Shown: positions 1 through 10,800 of the stretch, piece by piece
Layout: every line of letters starts with the position of its first letter
Numbering within the stretch: position 1 is the stretch's first letter
NCBI GenBank assembly: GCA_016722445.1
Contig: JADKIZ010000006.1
Span: 186,001 to 250,000 of the forward strand
Direction: 5' to 3'
From: Flavobacteriales bacterium
Lineage (GTDB): Bacteria > Bacteroidota > Bacteroidia > Flavobacteriales_D > Sanyastnellaceae
DNA: 64,000 bases
Made by a program: the position numbers and the translations under genes
Notes under the pieces: generated by a model
Told to the model about the DNA's origin: nothing
Seen by the model: the letters and a program-made list of their open reading frames with translations, nothing else
Databases searched by the model: none

Positions 1-1335
1 AATAATCCGTTGCCCATGATTCTTTCTGGGTTGATTTCTGCGATTTCCTGGAACTTGATTACCTGGTGGTATGGTATTCCATCATCATCATCACACACAC
101 TCATCGGGGGTTTTGCCGGTGCATTCCTTGCTGCATTTGGTTGGCAGGCGATCAATTCCGGTGTGATTTGGGCAACTGTGATTTTCATTTTTGTTGCTCC
201 GATGGCAGGTATGTTGATGTCATACCTTATTTCCGTTTGGTTTTTGAATTCATTCCGCAAAGGACCAGGTATGAAAATCGTCTCGATTTCTATCATCGCT
301 TTGGTTGTGTTCGCGGTCGGCAATGCATTGGAATATAAAAAAGATTACCTTGGAGGTAGTTCATACACATTGGTTTTGGATAAGCCAGTGAATAAGGATG
401 ACCTAAAAAAAGCATTGACTTTTAAAACAGAAGATCTGAAAGAATTTGCGCCTTTGATCAAAGTTGGAAAAGATTCCACCGGAGCTGAGGATAAATCAGG
501 TCAAGTTTATGTTGTTCGCACTGATTTCATGAAGAAGGCAGGCGAAACAACTGAAAATGCTGCACTGACTAAAGAACTTCTTGCTAAGGTTGAAAAAGCT
601 GGGTTGGCTGTGTCCATTGCTGAAACCCACCGAATTGATCAGGATGCCAAGGATCGTTTTGACACCTCCAATTTGAAGAATAACTTCGAAACATATTGGC
701 TAAAAGTCCTCTTTCATGGTGCCAATTTCAAATGGATACTTCTCGGCTTTATTGTTACTGTGATGGGTGTGTTTACCCTGTTCTTGAGTTCAATGCAAAA
801 TTCTAAAGCCAACAATAGTTTCAAGAAACTTCAATTGTTTTCTTCTGCTGCATTCAGTATCGGACACGGTGGTAATGATGCGCAAAAAGTGATGGGTATC
901 ATCACTGTTGCACTCATTGCGAGCGGTAAAATCACTTCTATGAAAGAAATGCCCAATTGGGTTCCGCTATCTTGTTATGCTGCAATTGCCCTTGGAACCA
1001 TGAGTGGTGGATGGAAAATCGTGAAGACCATGGGAGCAAAAATTACCAAGGTGACACCATTTGAAGGAGTAGCTGCAGAAACCGCCGGAGCCATCACCTT
1101 GTTCTTTACAGAAGGATTGAAATTTCCATGGAAAATGGGTGGTGAAGTCATTAAAGGTATTCCTGTAAGTACTACTCATACCATCACGGGTTCGATCATC
1201 GGTGTAGGTATTACCAAACGTGTTTCTGCTGTAAAATGGGGAGTGACGGGTAAACTACTGGTGGCTTGGATCATCACGATTCCAATATCAGCATTGATTG
1301 GTGCGGTTACATATTGGATTACCCAATTGTTCTAA
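1..1335 (+). CDS. PiT-family inorganic phosphate permease (5'-truncated by window edge)
   Basis: Integral membrane protein that imports inorganic phosphate with a cation. The reading frame is open to base 1, so the true start and the first membrane segments lie outside the window; 444 codons remain. The first half of the PHO4 repeat is visible as GIPSSSSHTLIGG near residues 22-34. A hydrophilic insert rich in K, D and E spans about residues 110-235. The second repeat holds GHGGNDAQKVMG near 287 and STTHTITGSIIG near 389, the two signatures of the family. Alternating hydrophobic segments flank both. The large central soluble insert is usual for Bacteroidota PiT proteins. No PhoU-like partner is seen downstream; msrB follows after about 150 bases and looks independent. 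Confidence 0.93.
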   Translation, partial: NNPLPMILSGLISAISWNLITWWYGIPSSSSHTLIGGFAGAFLAAFGWQAINSGVIWATVIFIFVAPMAGMLMSYLISVWFLNSFRKGPGMKIVSISIIALVVFAVGNALEYKKDYLGGSSYTLVLDKPVNKDDLKKALTFKTEDLKEFAPLIKVGKDSTGAEDKSGQVYVVRTDFMKKAGETTENAALTKELLAKVEKAGLAVSIAETHRIDQDAKDRFDTSNLKNNFETYWLKVLFHGANFKWILLGFIVTVMGVFTLFLSSMQNSKANNSFKKLQLFSSAAFSIGHGGNDAQKVMGIITVALIASGKITSMKEMPNWVPLSCYAAIALGTMSGGWKIVKTMGAKITKVTPFEGVAAETAGAITLFFTEGLKFPWKMGGEVIKGIPVSTTHTITGSIIGVGITKRVSAVKWGVTGKLLVAWIITIPISALIGAVTYWITQLF

Positions 1336-1482
1336 GTAGACAGTTTTGATTTATTTCATTCGAATGAACTCCTCCCAAAATCTGGTGTAGTTGCGAATGC
1401 ACATCATTTTTTTTGACTGTTAAAAGAAGTTGATTGCCCCGAATTTGAACAATATTCGGCGTTGATTTGTTTTCTTTCAAGT

Positions 1483-2046
1483 ATGAAAAAATTGGAAAAA
1501 ATATTCACTGAGAACTTACACAGGTATATTGCTGCATTCATCGTAATATTTCTGACGATATCTGCATGCACCAACCAGCCTACAGATCAATCCAAAATGG
1601 AGCAAAAAGACAACAAAAACAACCCATATTATTCCAGAACCGACACGACTAAATTGCAAGTCAGTCATGAGGAATGGAAAAAAATTCTTTCACCTGAATT
1701 ATTTGAAGTTGCGCGAAACAAAGGTACCGAGCGCGCCTTCACTGGGAAGTACTGGGATTATGATGGTTTAGGCACCTATTATTGTGCGGTGTGTGGCAAT
1801 GAGTTGTTTCGATCCGATGCCAAATTCAGCAGCAGTTGCGGATGGCCTAGCTTTTTTGAAACAAGAAGACCAGAAGCATGCATATATCACGAAGATCACT
1901 CGCATGGAATGCATCGGATAGAGGTCTTGTGTGGTCGGTGTGAGTCGCATCTTGGTCACATTTTCGATGACGGTCCACCACCAACAGGTCAGCGATATTG
2001 TATGAATTCAATTTCATTGGATTTTGTCCCTGATGAAAAAAAATAG
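1483..2046 (+). CDS. msrB: Peptide methionine-(R)-S-oxide reductase, lipoprotein form
   Basis: Reduces the R form of methionine sulfoxide in damaged proteins. About 187 residues. The N-terminus is a lipoprotein signal (hydrophobic stretch ending ILFLTISAC-like, lipobox TISAC), so the enzyme is probably anchored in the cell envelope. The SelR domain follows with the two zinc CxxC pairs (CAVC near residue 101, CGRC near 150), the CGWPSFF motif, HLGHIFDDGP, and the catalytic cysteine in RYCMNS near residue 173. The upstream TTG at 1462 is possible, but the ATG at 1483 gives a cleaner signal peptide. An imperfect dyad with arms CCGAAT/ATTCGG lies at 1439-1459, just before the gene. Confidence 0.93.
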   Translation: MKKLEKIFTENLHRYIAAFIVIFLTISACTNQPTDQSKMEQKDNKNNPYYSRTDTTKLQVSHEEWKKILSPELFEVARNKGTERAFTGKYWDYDGLGTYYCAVCGNELFRSDAKFSSSCGWPSFFETRRPEACIYHEDHSHGMHRIEVLCGRCESHLGHIFDDGPPPTGQRYCMNSISLDFVPDEKK

Positions 2047-2054
2047 GATCCCGT

Positions 2055-2225
2055 ATGCAAGAGTTTCAGCCTAAGAAGGAAGGAGTGGATTATTATTTGT
2101 CAGAAGAAGGGTTCATTATTTTCACTGAAGCATATCATCTGAAACGCGGATATTGTTGCCAAAGTGGTTGTAAACATTGTCCTTATGGCTTCGATAAGAA
2201 GACCGGCAAATTCAGGGAAAAGTAA
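2055..2225 (+). CDS. Small Cys-rich protein, DUF5522-like
   Basis: A 56-residue protein starting eight bases after the msrB stop. Its core is RGYCCQSGCKHCPYGF, a compact cysteine cluster that I recognise as the conserved motif of the short DUF5522-type proteins found widely in Bacteroidota and Proteobacteria; their function is not established. The four cysteines suggest metal binding (inference). The close spacing to msrB suggests co-transcription. It is short, but the motif makes it much more credible than a chance frame. Confidence 0.72.
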   Translation: MQEFQPKKEGVDYYLSEEGFIIFTEAYHLKRGYCCQSGCKHCPYGFDKKTGKFREK

Positions 2226-2344
2226 TGGAGCGGGGGTGAATCCCTGCTTATTTTGTGGAAAAGATGATCTAACGAATTTTTCATCCCGTACCCGTGGATA
2301 CTTCTTTATTCCGAGATTTGTCGGGCATTTCAGCATCAAAAATT

Positions 2345-4400
2345 ATGGAAAGTATCACCCAGGAAATGGAAATGAACAAGTCGGAATTTGGAATTCAGAT
2401 TAGCAGAGGGATTCCTCATGATTTACCTCCAATGCCGATCTATGATCAGGACATTAACCACGCTCCAAAAAGAAAAGATATCTTATCTGTTGATGAAAAA
2501 AAAACTCGCGTTGCGAAATGCACTGAGGTATTTTCCATCTGAGATGCATGCAACGCTCATCGCAGAATTCGAAGAGGAGTTGCGGAAGTATGGAAGGATC
2601 TATATGTATCGCTTTCGTCTGCAATACAAAATGTATGCGCGTCCAATAGACTGGTATCCTGCAAAGTGTCAGCAGGCTGCAGCTATCATGTTGATGATTC
2701 AGAACAATCTCGATCCAAGGGTTGCACAACATCCTCATGAGTTGATCACATACGGCGGCAATGGTGCTGTTTTTCAAAATTGGGCGCAATACCTGCTCAC
2801 CATGCGCTACCTCAGCGAAATGACCACCGAGCAAACACTTGTGATGTATAGTGGTCATCCACTGGGATTGTTTCCTTCTCATCCGGAGGCACCTCGCGTA
2901 GTTGTGACCAACGGGATGATGATTCCAAATTATTCAAAGCAGGATGATTGGGAAAAATTCAATGCACTTGGTGTAACGCAGTATGGTCAAATGACTGCCG
3001 GATCGTATATGTATATAGGTCCTCAGGGAATTGTACATGGTACCACGATCACCGTGATGAATGCCGCGCGAAGAATGCGTTTGGAACGAGGACTGCAAGA
3101 AGATCAACCCATCCTGTTTGTTACATCGGGATTGGGCGGTATGAGCGGTGCTCAACCCAAAGCGGGTAACATCGCGGGTGTTATTTCTATCACATCAGAA
3201 GTCAATCCCAAAGCGGCATGGAAACGTCACGAACAAGGTTGGGTAGATGTTGTAACGAACAACCTCGATGAGTTGTGCGCAGGGGTGCGTGAATCTATCA
3301 TTGCCAAACAAATCAGATCATTCGCATACATCGGAAATATTGTCGATTTATGGGAAAAGCTTTATGATGAAAAAATTCATGTCGATCTCGGAAGTGATCA
3401 GACCTCACTTCATAATCCATGGGCGGGCGGATATTATCCAAGTGGCATCAGCTTCGAAGAAAGCAATAAGCTCATGGCAGAAGATGCCAATTCATTTAAA
3501 TTGAAAGTGCAAGACACTTTGCGTAAACATGCTGCGGCAGTGAATAAACATGCAGATCGCGGTATGTATTTTTTTGATTATGGAAATGCATTCCTTCTTG
3601 AGTCTTCAAGAGCAGGAGCAGATATTCTTTCCTCACAAGAAATGAAAGAGGGACGCAAACCACGCGAATTCAGGTATCCTAGTTATGTACAAGACATCCT
3701 TGGCCCGATGTGTTTTGATTATGGTTTTGGTCCATTCCGCTGGGTTTATTGTAGCGGCAAACCTGAAGATTTGGAGAAAACGGATCGTATTGCAGAAAAC
3801 GTCCTGACTTCATTGATGAATTCATCACCTGAAGAAATTAAACAACAGATGTCAGATAACATCCGCTGGATTCAAGAGGCAGGAAAAAATAAATTGGTGG
3901 TTGGTTCTCAGGCGCGTATTCTCTATGCTGACGCGCTCGGAAGAATGATGATTGCTAAGGCATTTAATGACGCCATTGCTTCGGGAGAAATCGGACCAGT
4001 TGTTCTTGGTCGTGATCATCATGATGTCTCAGGAACAGATTCCCCTTATCGGGAAACCTCGAATATTTACGATGGATCGAGATTTACGGCTGATATGGCT
4101 GTCCAGAATTTTGCTGGCGACGCATTCAGAGGCGCCACTTGGGTAAGCCTTCACAATGGCGGTGGTGTTGGATGGGGAGAAGTAATCAATGGTGGTTTCG
4201 GTATGTTGTTGGATGGTTCGCAGGATAGCGAGCGCCGCCTCAAATCAATGCTCCATTGGGATGTAAACAACGGAATTGCCAGAAGAGCCTGGGCACGAAA
4301 TGAAGAAGCATTGTTCGCCATTCGCCGTGCCATGGAGATGGAACCAAAACTCGTGGTCACTATTCCCAATGATGTAGATGACCAATTGATGAGTTTTTAA
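2345..4400 (+). CDS. hutU: Urocanate hydratase, interrupted by one frameshift
   Basis: Converts urocanate to imidazolonepropionate in histidine breakdown, using tightly bound NAD. The N-terminal part (GIPHDLPPMPIYDQDINHAPKR) is read in one frame from the ATG at 2345. From the A9 run at 2496-2504 the rest is in another frame (LALRNALRYFPSEMH and onward). Eight A's instead of nine would give one continuous protein of about 684 residues, normal for the long bacterial urocanase type. Recognisable blocks are YGGNGAVFQNWAQYLLTM, VTSGLGGMSGAQPKA, GRDHHDVSGTDSPYRETSN and NGGGVGWGEVINGGFGMLLD. A shorter start at 2363 is possible. No hutH, hutI or hutG homologue lies in the window, so the pathway is encoded elsewhere or incomplete. 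Confidence 0.9.
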
Positions 4401-4457
4401 TCGGGCCCTAAGTACTCCATTTTCACCATTATTTGAAAGATAGTCGCCGGAAACAAC

Positions 4458-4470
4458 GGAAACGTTTTCC
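4458..4470. promoter_or_regulatory. Possible TetR half-site/operator (GGAAACGTTTTCC)
   Basis: A near-palindrome sharing GGAAACGTTTT with the long dyad at 4582-4610. It lies about 175 bases before the tetR start. The repeated word suggests a second binding site for the adjacent regulator (inference). Confidence 0.4.
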
Positions 4471-4581
4471 GGTGATTGACGGATATTTACACCGTTGCTA
4501 CACTGGCAGTCTGTCATCAACTTTGGCGTGCATTCCGTTCACCGACTGGTATTGACCACTTACCGATACATTTTGACCAAT

Positions 4582-4610
4582 GGAAACGTTTTAATATGAA
4601 AAACGTTTCC
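4582..4610. promoter_or_regulatory. Candidate TetR operator: perfect 11-bp inverted repeat
   Basis: GGAAACGTTTT at 4582-4592 is repeated as its exact reverse complement at 4600-4610, with a 7-base spacer. It sits 35 bases before the tetR start codon, where an autoregulatory operator of a TetR-controlled efflux operon is expected. There is no T-tract after it, so it is not a terminator. Confidence 0.6.
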
Positions 4611-4644
4611 AATTTGCAAATGTGCATTTACATTTGCGGCCGCC

Positions 4645-5268
4645 ATGCTAGAATTACAAGATAAAGAATCAAAAATCATTGAAAACGCCACAGGTGTTTT
4701 TATGAAGTATGGGATCAAAAGTGTCAATATGGACGATATGGCCAGACACCTGGGCATGTCTAAAAAGACACTTTATCAGTTCGTGAGAGACAAAGAAGAC
4801 CTCGTACGAAAATCAGTTGCATTTTTTTGCACCAAAGAGGATCACGAAATCAAACAGATCTGTCATTTGGGTTTGAATGCAATTGATGAGAGTCTGGAGA
4901 TCATGCGTTGGGTTTTGAGTGTGTTGCAACATATTCATCCATCGGTGAATTACGACCTGGAAAAATACCATCCCGAAGTGTCACGTGCCATGAAACTGAA
5001 TAGGCACAGAGCCATTTACGATTGCACAAGACAGAATCTGAAAAAAGGCCAACGTGAAGGTTATTACCGCAAAGATTTTAATGCGGATGTCATAGCCAAG
5101 GTTTATATCTCACGTATCGACATCATTTTCGATCAGGAACTTTTCCCAACGGAAGAGCACCATCACATCGATTTGTACAAGGAAATTTTCAAATACCACA
5201 TACGGGGAATTGCAAGTACCGAAGGGTTAGAATATCTCAAAGAGAAACTCAAAAACATCAAATATTAA
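4645..5268 (+). CDS. TetR/AcrR-family transcriptional regulator
   Basis: Predicted DNA-binding repressor of 207 residues. The N-terminal helix-turn-helix domain is clear at about residues 10-58 (FMKYGIKSVNMDDMARHLGM then SKKTLYQFVRDKEDLV), followed by an all-helical ligand-binding region without a recognisable effector signature. It is the first gene of a run that continues after 19 bases into tolC, then the adaptor and RND pump, all on the same strand. Control of that pump, and of itself through the dyad at 4582-4610, is the natural inference. The ATG at 4645 gives the usual short N-terminal arm. Confidence 0.92.
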   Translation: MLELQDKESKIIENATGVFMKYGIKSVNMDDMARHLGMSKKTLYQFVRDKEDLVRKSVAFFCTKEDHEIKQICHLGLNAIDESLEIMRWVLSVLQHIHPSVNYDLEKYHPEVSRAMKLNRHRAIYDCTRQNLKKGQREGYYRKDFNADVIAKVYISRIDIIFDQELFPTEEHHHIDLYKEIFKYHIRGIASTEGLEYLKEKLKNIKY

Positions 5269-5287
5269 ATCACAAATCCCACAGCCT

Positions 5288-6619
5288 ATGAAACATAAGT
5301 TCACAGGAATTATGATGACGATACTGCTTTTCGCGGTGATCTCAGTTCGCGCACAAGAGCGTGTTGAGATGACTTTGGTAGAATTGCAGGGATATGCCAT
5401 CAAAAATTCTTTTCTTACCAAAAGCGCCAATCTTGATGCTGAATCCGCGAAGTACAACACGGAATCGCTGAAGGCCATTGGCTTACCACAGATCAATGGA
5501 TCTGTTCAATACAACAATTATATCTACGCGCCATATTCGATCATTCCGGCTGGAACATTTGGCCCCAGTGATTTTCGTGTAAGATTTGGCAATCCGCATA
5601 CTTTGACTGTTGGTGCCACCGCAAGCCAATTGTTATTTGATGGTACATGGCTTGTTGCATTACAGGCTTCCAAGGGGTATGAAAAGCTCCAAAATCAGAA
5701 CATCAGTAAATCTGTTCTTGATGTGAAAGCCAACGTAACTGACACATACTATCTCGCGCTTATTTCTGAAGAGAATCTCAAGATACTTGATGAAGCAAAA
5801 AGGGATTTGATGAGTATGCTCAATCAAACCCAAGGTCTGTATGATGCGGGATTTACTGAAGTGGAAAATGTCGAGCAACTTCAGTTGGCAGTGAATGACC
5901 TGAACATTCAAATCTCTTATGCCCAGGAACAAAAGCGTTTTGTATATGATATGTTGAAATTTCAAACTGGAATGAACCTGAGTACCGAGTTGGTTTTAAA
6001 AGACAATTTGGATACGTTCATGTCTGCAAGCGCTGCCGATTTGCTGAGCACCACATTCGCAGTTGAAAACAATATTGATGTGCAAATGGCCTCCAATACA
6101 CTGGCTTTACAACACCTCAACTTGAAGTCAAAAAAGGCGGCATACTTGCCCAACCTAGGTGCGTTCATCAATTTCCAAACTGCGGCATATCGTCAGGAGT
6201 TCAACATGTTTGATACCAAGCTTCCATACTTCTATGGTAATCTGTGGGGTGTTACGATGAATATACCAATACTCTCTGGGGGAATGAGAAAATATGAAGT
6301 GAAGAAGGTGGAAGTAGAAGTAAGGAGAATGGAAGAGGTGGAGGCATTGGCTAAAAAAACTGCTGAGATTGAATATCGTTCAGCGAGATCGGAATTGAGC
6401 AATGCGCTTGAAAGTTATGAGTCATCAAAAAGCTCACTGACTTTAGCGAAGAACATCTTGAACAAATCCAAAGTAAAATTCACTGAAGGGATGGGCACCA
6501 GTTTCGATGTTACAGAGCGAAACAATCAGCTTGTACAATCACAGGCGACTTACATACAAGCAATGATGCGTGTTTTGAATGCGCGCACCAAGCTTGCAAA
6601 ATCACTGAACCAGTTATAA
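5288..6619 (+). CDS. TolC-family outer membrane efflux protein
   Basis: Outer membrane channel component of a tripartite efflux pump, 443 residues. It begins with a signal peptide (hydrophobic core TILLFAVISVRAQ, cleavage after RAQ). The body is the duplicated outer-membrane-efflux fold: long amphipathic helices such as LKILDEAKRDLMSMLNQTQG and a late GGMRKYEVKKVEVEV helix, with short strand regions (GSVQYNNYIYAPYS) between. Length matches the family. It lies between tetR and the membrane fusion protein, which fixes its role as the exit duct of this pump. Confidence 0.92.
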   Translation: MKHKFTGIMMTILLFAVISVRAQERVEMTLVELQGYAIKNSFLTKSANLDAESAKYNTESLKAIGLPQINGSVQYNNYIYAPYSIIPAGTFGPSDFRVRFGNPHTLTVGATASQLLFDGTWLVALQASKGYEKLQNQNISKSVLDVKANVTDTYYLALISEENLKILDEAKRDLMSMLNQTQGLYDAGFTEVENVEQLQLAVNDLNIQISYAQEQKRFVYDMLKFQTGMNLSTELVLKDNLDTFMSASAADLLSTTFAVENNIDVQMASNTLALQHLNLKSKKAAYLPNLGAFINFQTAAYRQEFNMFDTKLPYFYGNLWGVTMNIPILSGGMRKYEVKKVEVEVRRMEEVEALAKKTAEIEYRSARSELSNALESYESSKSSLTLAKNILNKSKVKFTEGMGTSFDVTERNNQLVQSQATYIQAMMRVLNARTKLAKSLNQL

Positions 6620-6628
6620 ACCACCACC

Positions 6629-7783
6629 ATGATCAACACGAAAAAAATCAACGATATGAAACCGAAAAATTTATATGTTTTTGCTGCTCTTTTGATCAGC
6701 GTTGTATTTGTCGCCTGCGGTGGCGGCGGTGATAAAAAAGCTGAGCTGGAAAAATTGAAATCGGAATATGCTTCAATGGGTGAAAAAATCAAGGCACTTG
6801 AAGCTGAAATCGCTGCAACAGACACCTCAAAGGTTGTGAAGACCAAAGATGTTGTGATCACAGAAGTTCAAGCGACACCTTTCACACACTATATCGACGT
6901 TCAAGGTTATGTGGATGCTGATGAGTCAGTTGATATCAGACCTACCGTACCAGGCAAAGTGGTGCGAGTTCTCGTAGATGAGGGAGATCAAGTTTCTGCC
7001 GGACAAGTATTGGCAGAAGTTGATCACGATGTATTGACGAAACAGCTTGCAGCGCTTCAACCTCAATATGATCTTTCTGTGGATGTCTATAACAGACAGA
7101 AAAGACTTTGGGATCAAAAGATTGGATCGGAGATTCAATTGCTGCAAGTTCAAACACAAAAAGAATCATTGGAGAAACAAATTGAATCAATCAAGGAAAG
7201 TATTGATATGTATTTAATCAAGTCACCAATTTCTGGCACTGTTGATTTTGTTGGATTGAAGGTTGGAGAACTTGCATCAGCCGGCGTTTTACCTGCATTT
7301 TCTGTGATTAATCTGTCTGGGTTAAAAGTTTCTGCGGAAATCGCGGAATCATATTCTGCTAAAGTGAAAACAGGAAATCCTGTGTTATTGCATTTTCCAG
7401 ACCTCAAGAAAGATACTCAAGCGAGGATCACTTTCGTTGAAAGGTCCATCAGTGCTTTGACCAGAACATTTAAAATCGAAGCCGATTTATTAGGTGAAAA
7501 CAGTGAGTATCATCCGAACATGGTATCTGTGGTTAAGATTGTGGACTATGAAAACCCTTCCGCGATTGTTGTACCGATCAATGCAGTGCAGACGATCAAC
7601 GGTGAGGATTTTATTTATAAGGCTGTTGTGGAAGGAAACGGATCTGTTGCAAGAAAAATCAAAGTCACAACCGGGATGAGTTATGATGGCAAAATTGAAG
7701 TAACTTCTGGACTTGCGGCAAATGATAAGATAGTGACTTCTGGTCAGAATGAGCTCGCTGATGGAATGAATATTCGTTTTTAA
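6629..7783 (+). CDS. RND efflux periplasmic adaptor (membrane fusion lipoprotein)
   Basis: Links the inner membrane pump to the TolC channel. 384 residues from 6629; an internal ATG at 6656 gives an equally good lipoprotein signal and may be the real start. The lipobox is SVVFVAC with the lipidated cysteine near residue 30, followed by GGGGD and a coiled-coil segment (LEKLKSEYASMGEKIKALEA). The lipoyl/barrel-sandwich half is VRVLVDEGDQVSAGQVLAEVD, the hairpin covers about 140-200, and the second lipoyl half is YLIKSPISGTVDFVGLKVGE. It starts nine bases after tolC and is followed by the pump after 21 bases. Confidence 0.93.
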   Translation: MINTKKINDMKPKNLYVFAALLISVVFVACGGGGDKKAELEKLKSEYASMGEKIKALEAEIAATDTSKVVKTKDVVITEVQATPFTHYIDVQGYVDADESVDIRPTVPGKVVRVLVDEGDQVSAGQVLAEVDHDVLTKQLAALQPQYDLSVDVYNRQKRLWDQKIGSEIQLLQVQTQKESLEKQIESIKESIDMYLIKSPISGTVDFVGLKVGELASAGVLPAFSVINLSGLKVSAEIAESYSAKVKTGNPVLLHFPDLKKDTQARITFVERSISALTRTFKIEADLLGENSEYHPNMVSVVKIVDYENPSAIVVPINAVQTINGEDFIYKAVVEGNGSVARKIKVTTGMSYDGKIEVTSGLAANDKIVTSGQNELADGMNIRF

Positions 7784-7804
7784 TCACTTCCCAATTTCAC
7801 TACT

Positions 7805-10800
7805 ATGAAAGACAAATTCAAAGAGTTCTTCCTGACCAGTTGGGCGGTAAGCAACAAAACGACGGTATATCTGCTCACCATTTTTATAACCGTGATGGGA
7901 ATACTTTCTTATCAAAGTATTCCGAAGGAGCAGTTTCCAGATATCGTAATTCCTACCATGTATGTTTCCACGGTCTATCCTGGAGCATCACCGAAGGACA
8001 TGGAGAATCTGGTTTCGAAACCAATTGAGAAAGAAATCAAATCCATTCCTGGGGTTAAAAAGGTCACCAGCACTTCTGTGCAGAGTTACTCAGCCGTGGT
8101 TGTAGAATTCAACACAGATGTTGAAGTGGCACAAGCCAAACAGAAAGTGAAGGATGCGGTGGACAAGGCGAAGCCCGATTTGCCGAAAGATTTACTTGAC
8201 GAGCCGACGGTTCAGGAAATTGAGTTTTCTGAAATTCCAATTTTGTTTGTGAATATCGCTGGTGATTATGACCTGGCGCATTTGAAACATTATGCTGAAG
8301 CATTGGAAGACCGCATTGAATCCATGAAGGAAATCACACGCGTGGATATTGTCGGTGCGCTGGATCGTGAAATACAGATCAATTTTGATATGTATAAAAT
8401 GCAGGCAGCCGGTGTGACCACTTATGACGTGATGACAGCTGTGAAGAATGAAAATTCGACCATTCCTGGCGGTAACGTGCGCATGGATGATATGAATAGG
8501 TCTCTGACGGTTTCTGGAGAATTCAAAAACATGCAAGACATCGAGAATATTGTCATTCGTTCGATGTCTGGTGCTACAGTCTATTTGAAGGATATCGCTG
8601 AGGTAAAAGATGGTTTTGCTGATCAGGAAAGTTATGCTCGTTTGGACCATAAAAATGTGATCACGCTGAACGTCATCAAACGCACTGGGATGAATCTCAT
8701 CGAATCGAGCGATAAGATCAAAGAGATTATCGAGGAGATGAAGAAGTCAGAATTTCCAGATGAACTCTCTATCGAAGTAACGGGTGATCAATCGCGTCAA
8801 ACAAGGGTAACACTTCATGACCTGATCAATACCATCATCATTGGTTTTATTTTGGTTACCATTATCCTGATGTTTTTCATGGGTGTTACCAATGCGCTCT
8901 TTGTCGCGTTATCAGTTCCACTTTCTATGTTCATCGCATTCTTGATATTGCCAGGCATCGGCTTTACCATGAATATGATCGTATTGTTTGCGTTTCTTCT
9001 TGGTTTGGGAATTGTTGTGGATGATGCTATCGTCGTCATTGAGAATACACACCGGATATATGACAATGGTAAGGTCCCGATCAAAGAGGCCGCCAAACGC
9101 GCGGCCGGGGAAATATTTTTACCAGTCCTTTCCGGTACAGCAACCACCCTGGCTCCTTTCGTGCCACTTGCATTCTGGAGTGGAGTAATCGGGAAGTTTA
9201 TGCGATATCTACCCGTCACATTGATCATAACACTTACTGCATCGCTGGTAGTAGCTTATATCATCAATCCGGTATTCGCGGTAGATTTTATGCATCACGA
9301 AGGTGAAGTAGATAAGAAGAAAAAGCGCAAGAGAATCATGGTTGTCACAATTGTGATCGCCGCACTTGCCTTACTGTTTTATGTATCGGGTTCATTCGGA
9401 ATGGGGAACTTCATGGTGACATGTGCATTGATTTACTTGTTCTATTCATTCGTACTTGAAAAGCTCATCTATCGCTTTCAACACAATACTTGGCCAAGAA
9501 TTCAAGCACGGTATGGGCGATTCCTCGAGTGGGCATTGAAACGTCCAAGGGCCATTTTCTGGAGTACCGTTGGATTGTTGCTGTTTGTGTTGGTACTCAC
9601 GTTCGCAAGACAACCGAAGGTTGTGTTCTTCCCTAAAGCAGATCCAAACTTTGTTTATGTGTACGCAACACTTCCTGTGGGCTCCAGTCCCGAAGCGTCT
9701 GACTCAGTTGCGAGGATTATCGAAGATCGTGTTTATTCGGTGATAGGGGAGAACAATCCAATTGTTGAATCCGTGATCACGAATGTCGCTGTTGGTGCCA
9801 ATGAATCACGCGAAGACCGCACTCCATATTCCCACAAGGCAAAAGTTGGTGTTGGATTCGTAGAGTTTGGTCAACGCAATGGTGTAAGCACAGCAGACTA
9901 TCTGGATAAAATAAGAGAAGCCACAAGAGGTATTCCTGGCGTGGAAGTAGCCGTCGATCAAGAGCAAGGAGGACCTCCTACTGCTAAGCCTGTGAGCATT
10001 GAAATTTCAGGTGAAAAATTTGAAGACTTGATCACCACTTCAGTAAATCTGAAGCGGCATCTCGATTCTCTTTCTATTCCCGGAGTAGAAGAAATTAAAT
10101 CGGATCTTCAGTTGAATAAACCGGAAATTTTGGTTGAAATCAACCGTGAGCGCGCAAACCGTGAAGGAATTTCTACGGCACAAATCGGTAGCGAAATAAA
10201 TCTTGCAGTATTGGGACGTGAGGTTTCAAGATACCGCGATGAGAATGATGACTATCCAATCAAACTGCGTTATCAGGCGGATCAGAGAAAGAGCATAGAA
10301 TCACTTAAAAACTTGCTGATTACTTACCGCGACATGAACATGGGTGGTTTGATGAGACAAGTGCCATTGTCATCTTTTGCTGATGTAAAGTATACCAGTA
10401 CTTATTCAGGGATCAACCGTAAAAATCATAAGCGTGTTGTAACTCTTTCATCGAATGTATTGTCTGGTTTTAATGATAATCAGGTTGCCGCAGAAGTGAA
10501 GTCGGCAGCCGCACTGTACACCAATGTGCCCAATGGTGTCACTGTGAATTTGGCTGGTCAGGCTGAGGAACAGGCTGAAACAGGAGCATTTCTCGGGAAG
10601 GCATTGGGTATTTCTCTGATGTTGATCCTCTTGATTCTAATCACACAATTCAATTCCATCGGACGTACTGTCATTATTCTCTCTGAAATTATTTTTAGTG
10701 TCATTGGGGTATTGCTTGGTCAAGCGATTTTCGGAATGGAATTCTCGATTGTGATGACTGGTGTTGGTATCGTTGCCTTGGCGGGTATCGTTGTGAGAAA

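Noticed and set aside
8192..8650. 152-codon minus-strand frame inside the RND gene
   Set aside because: Lies fully inside a strongly supported gene in another frame and has no recognisable domain.
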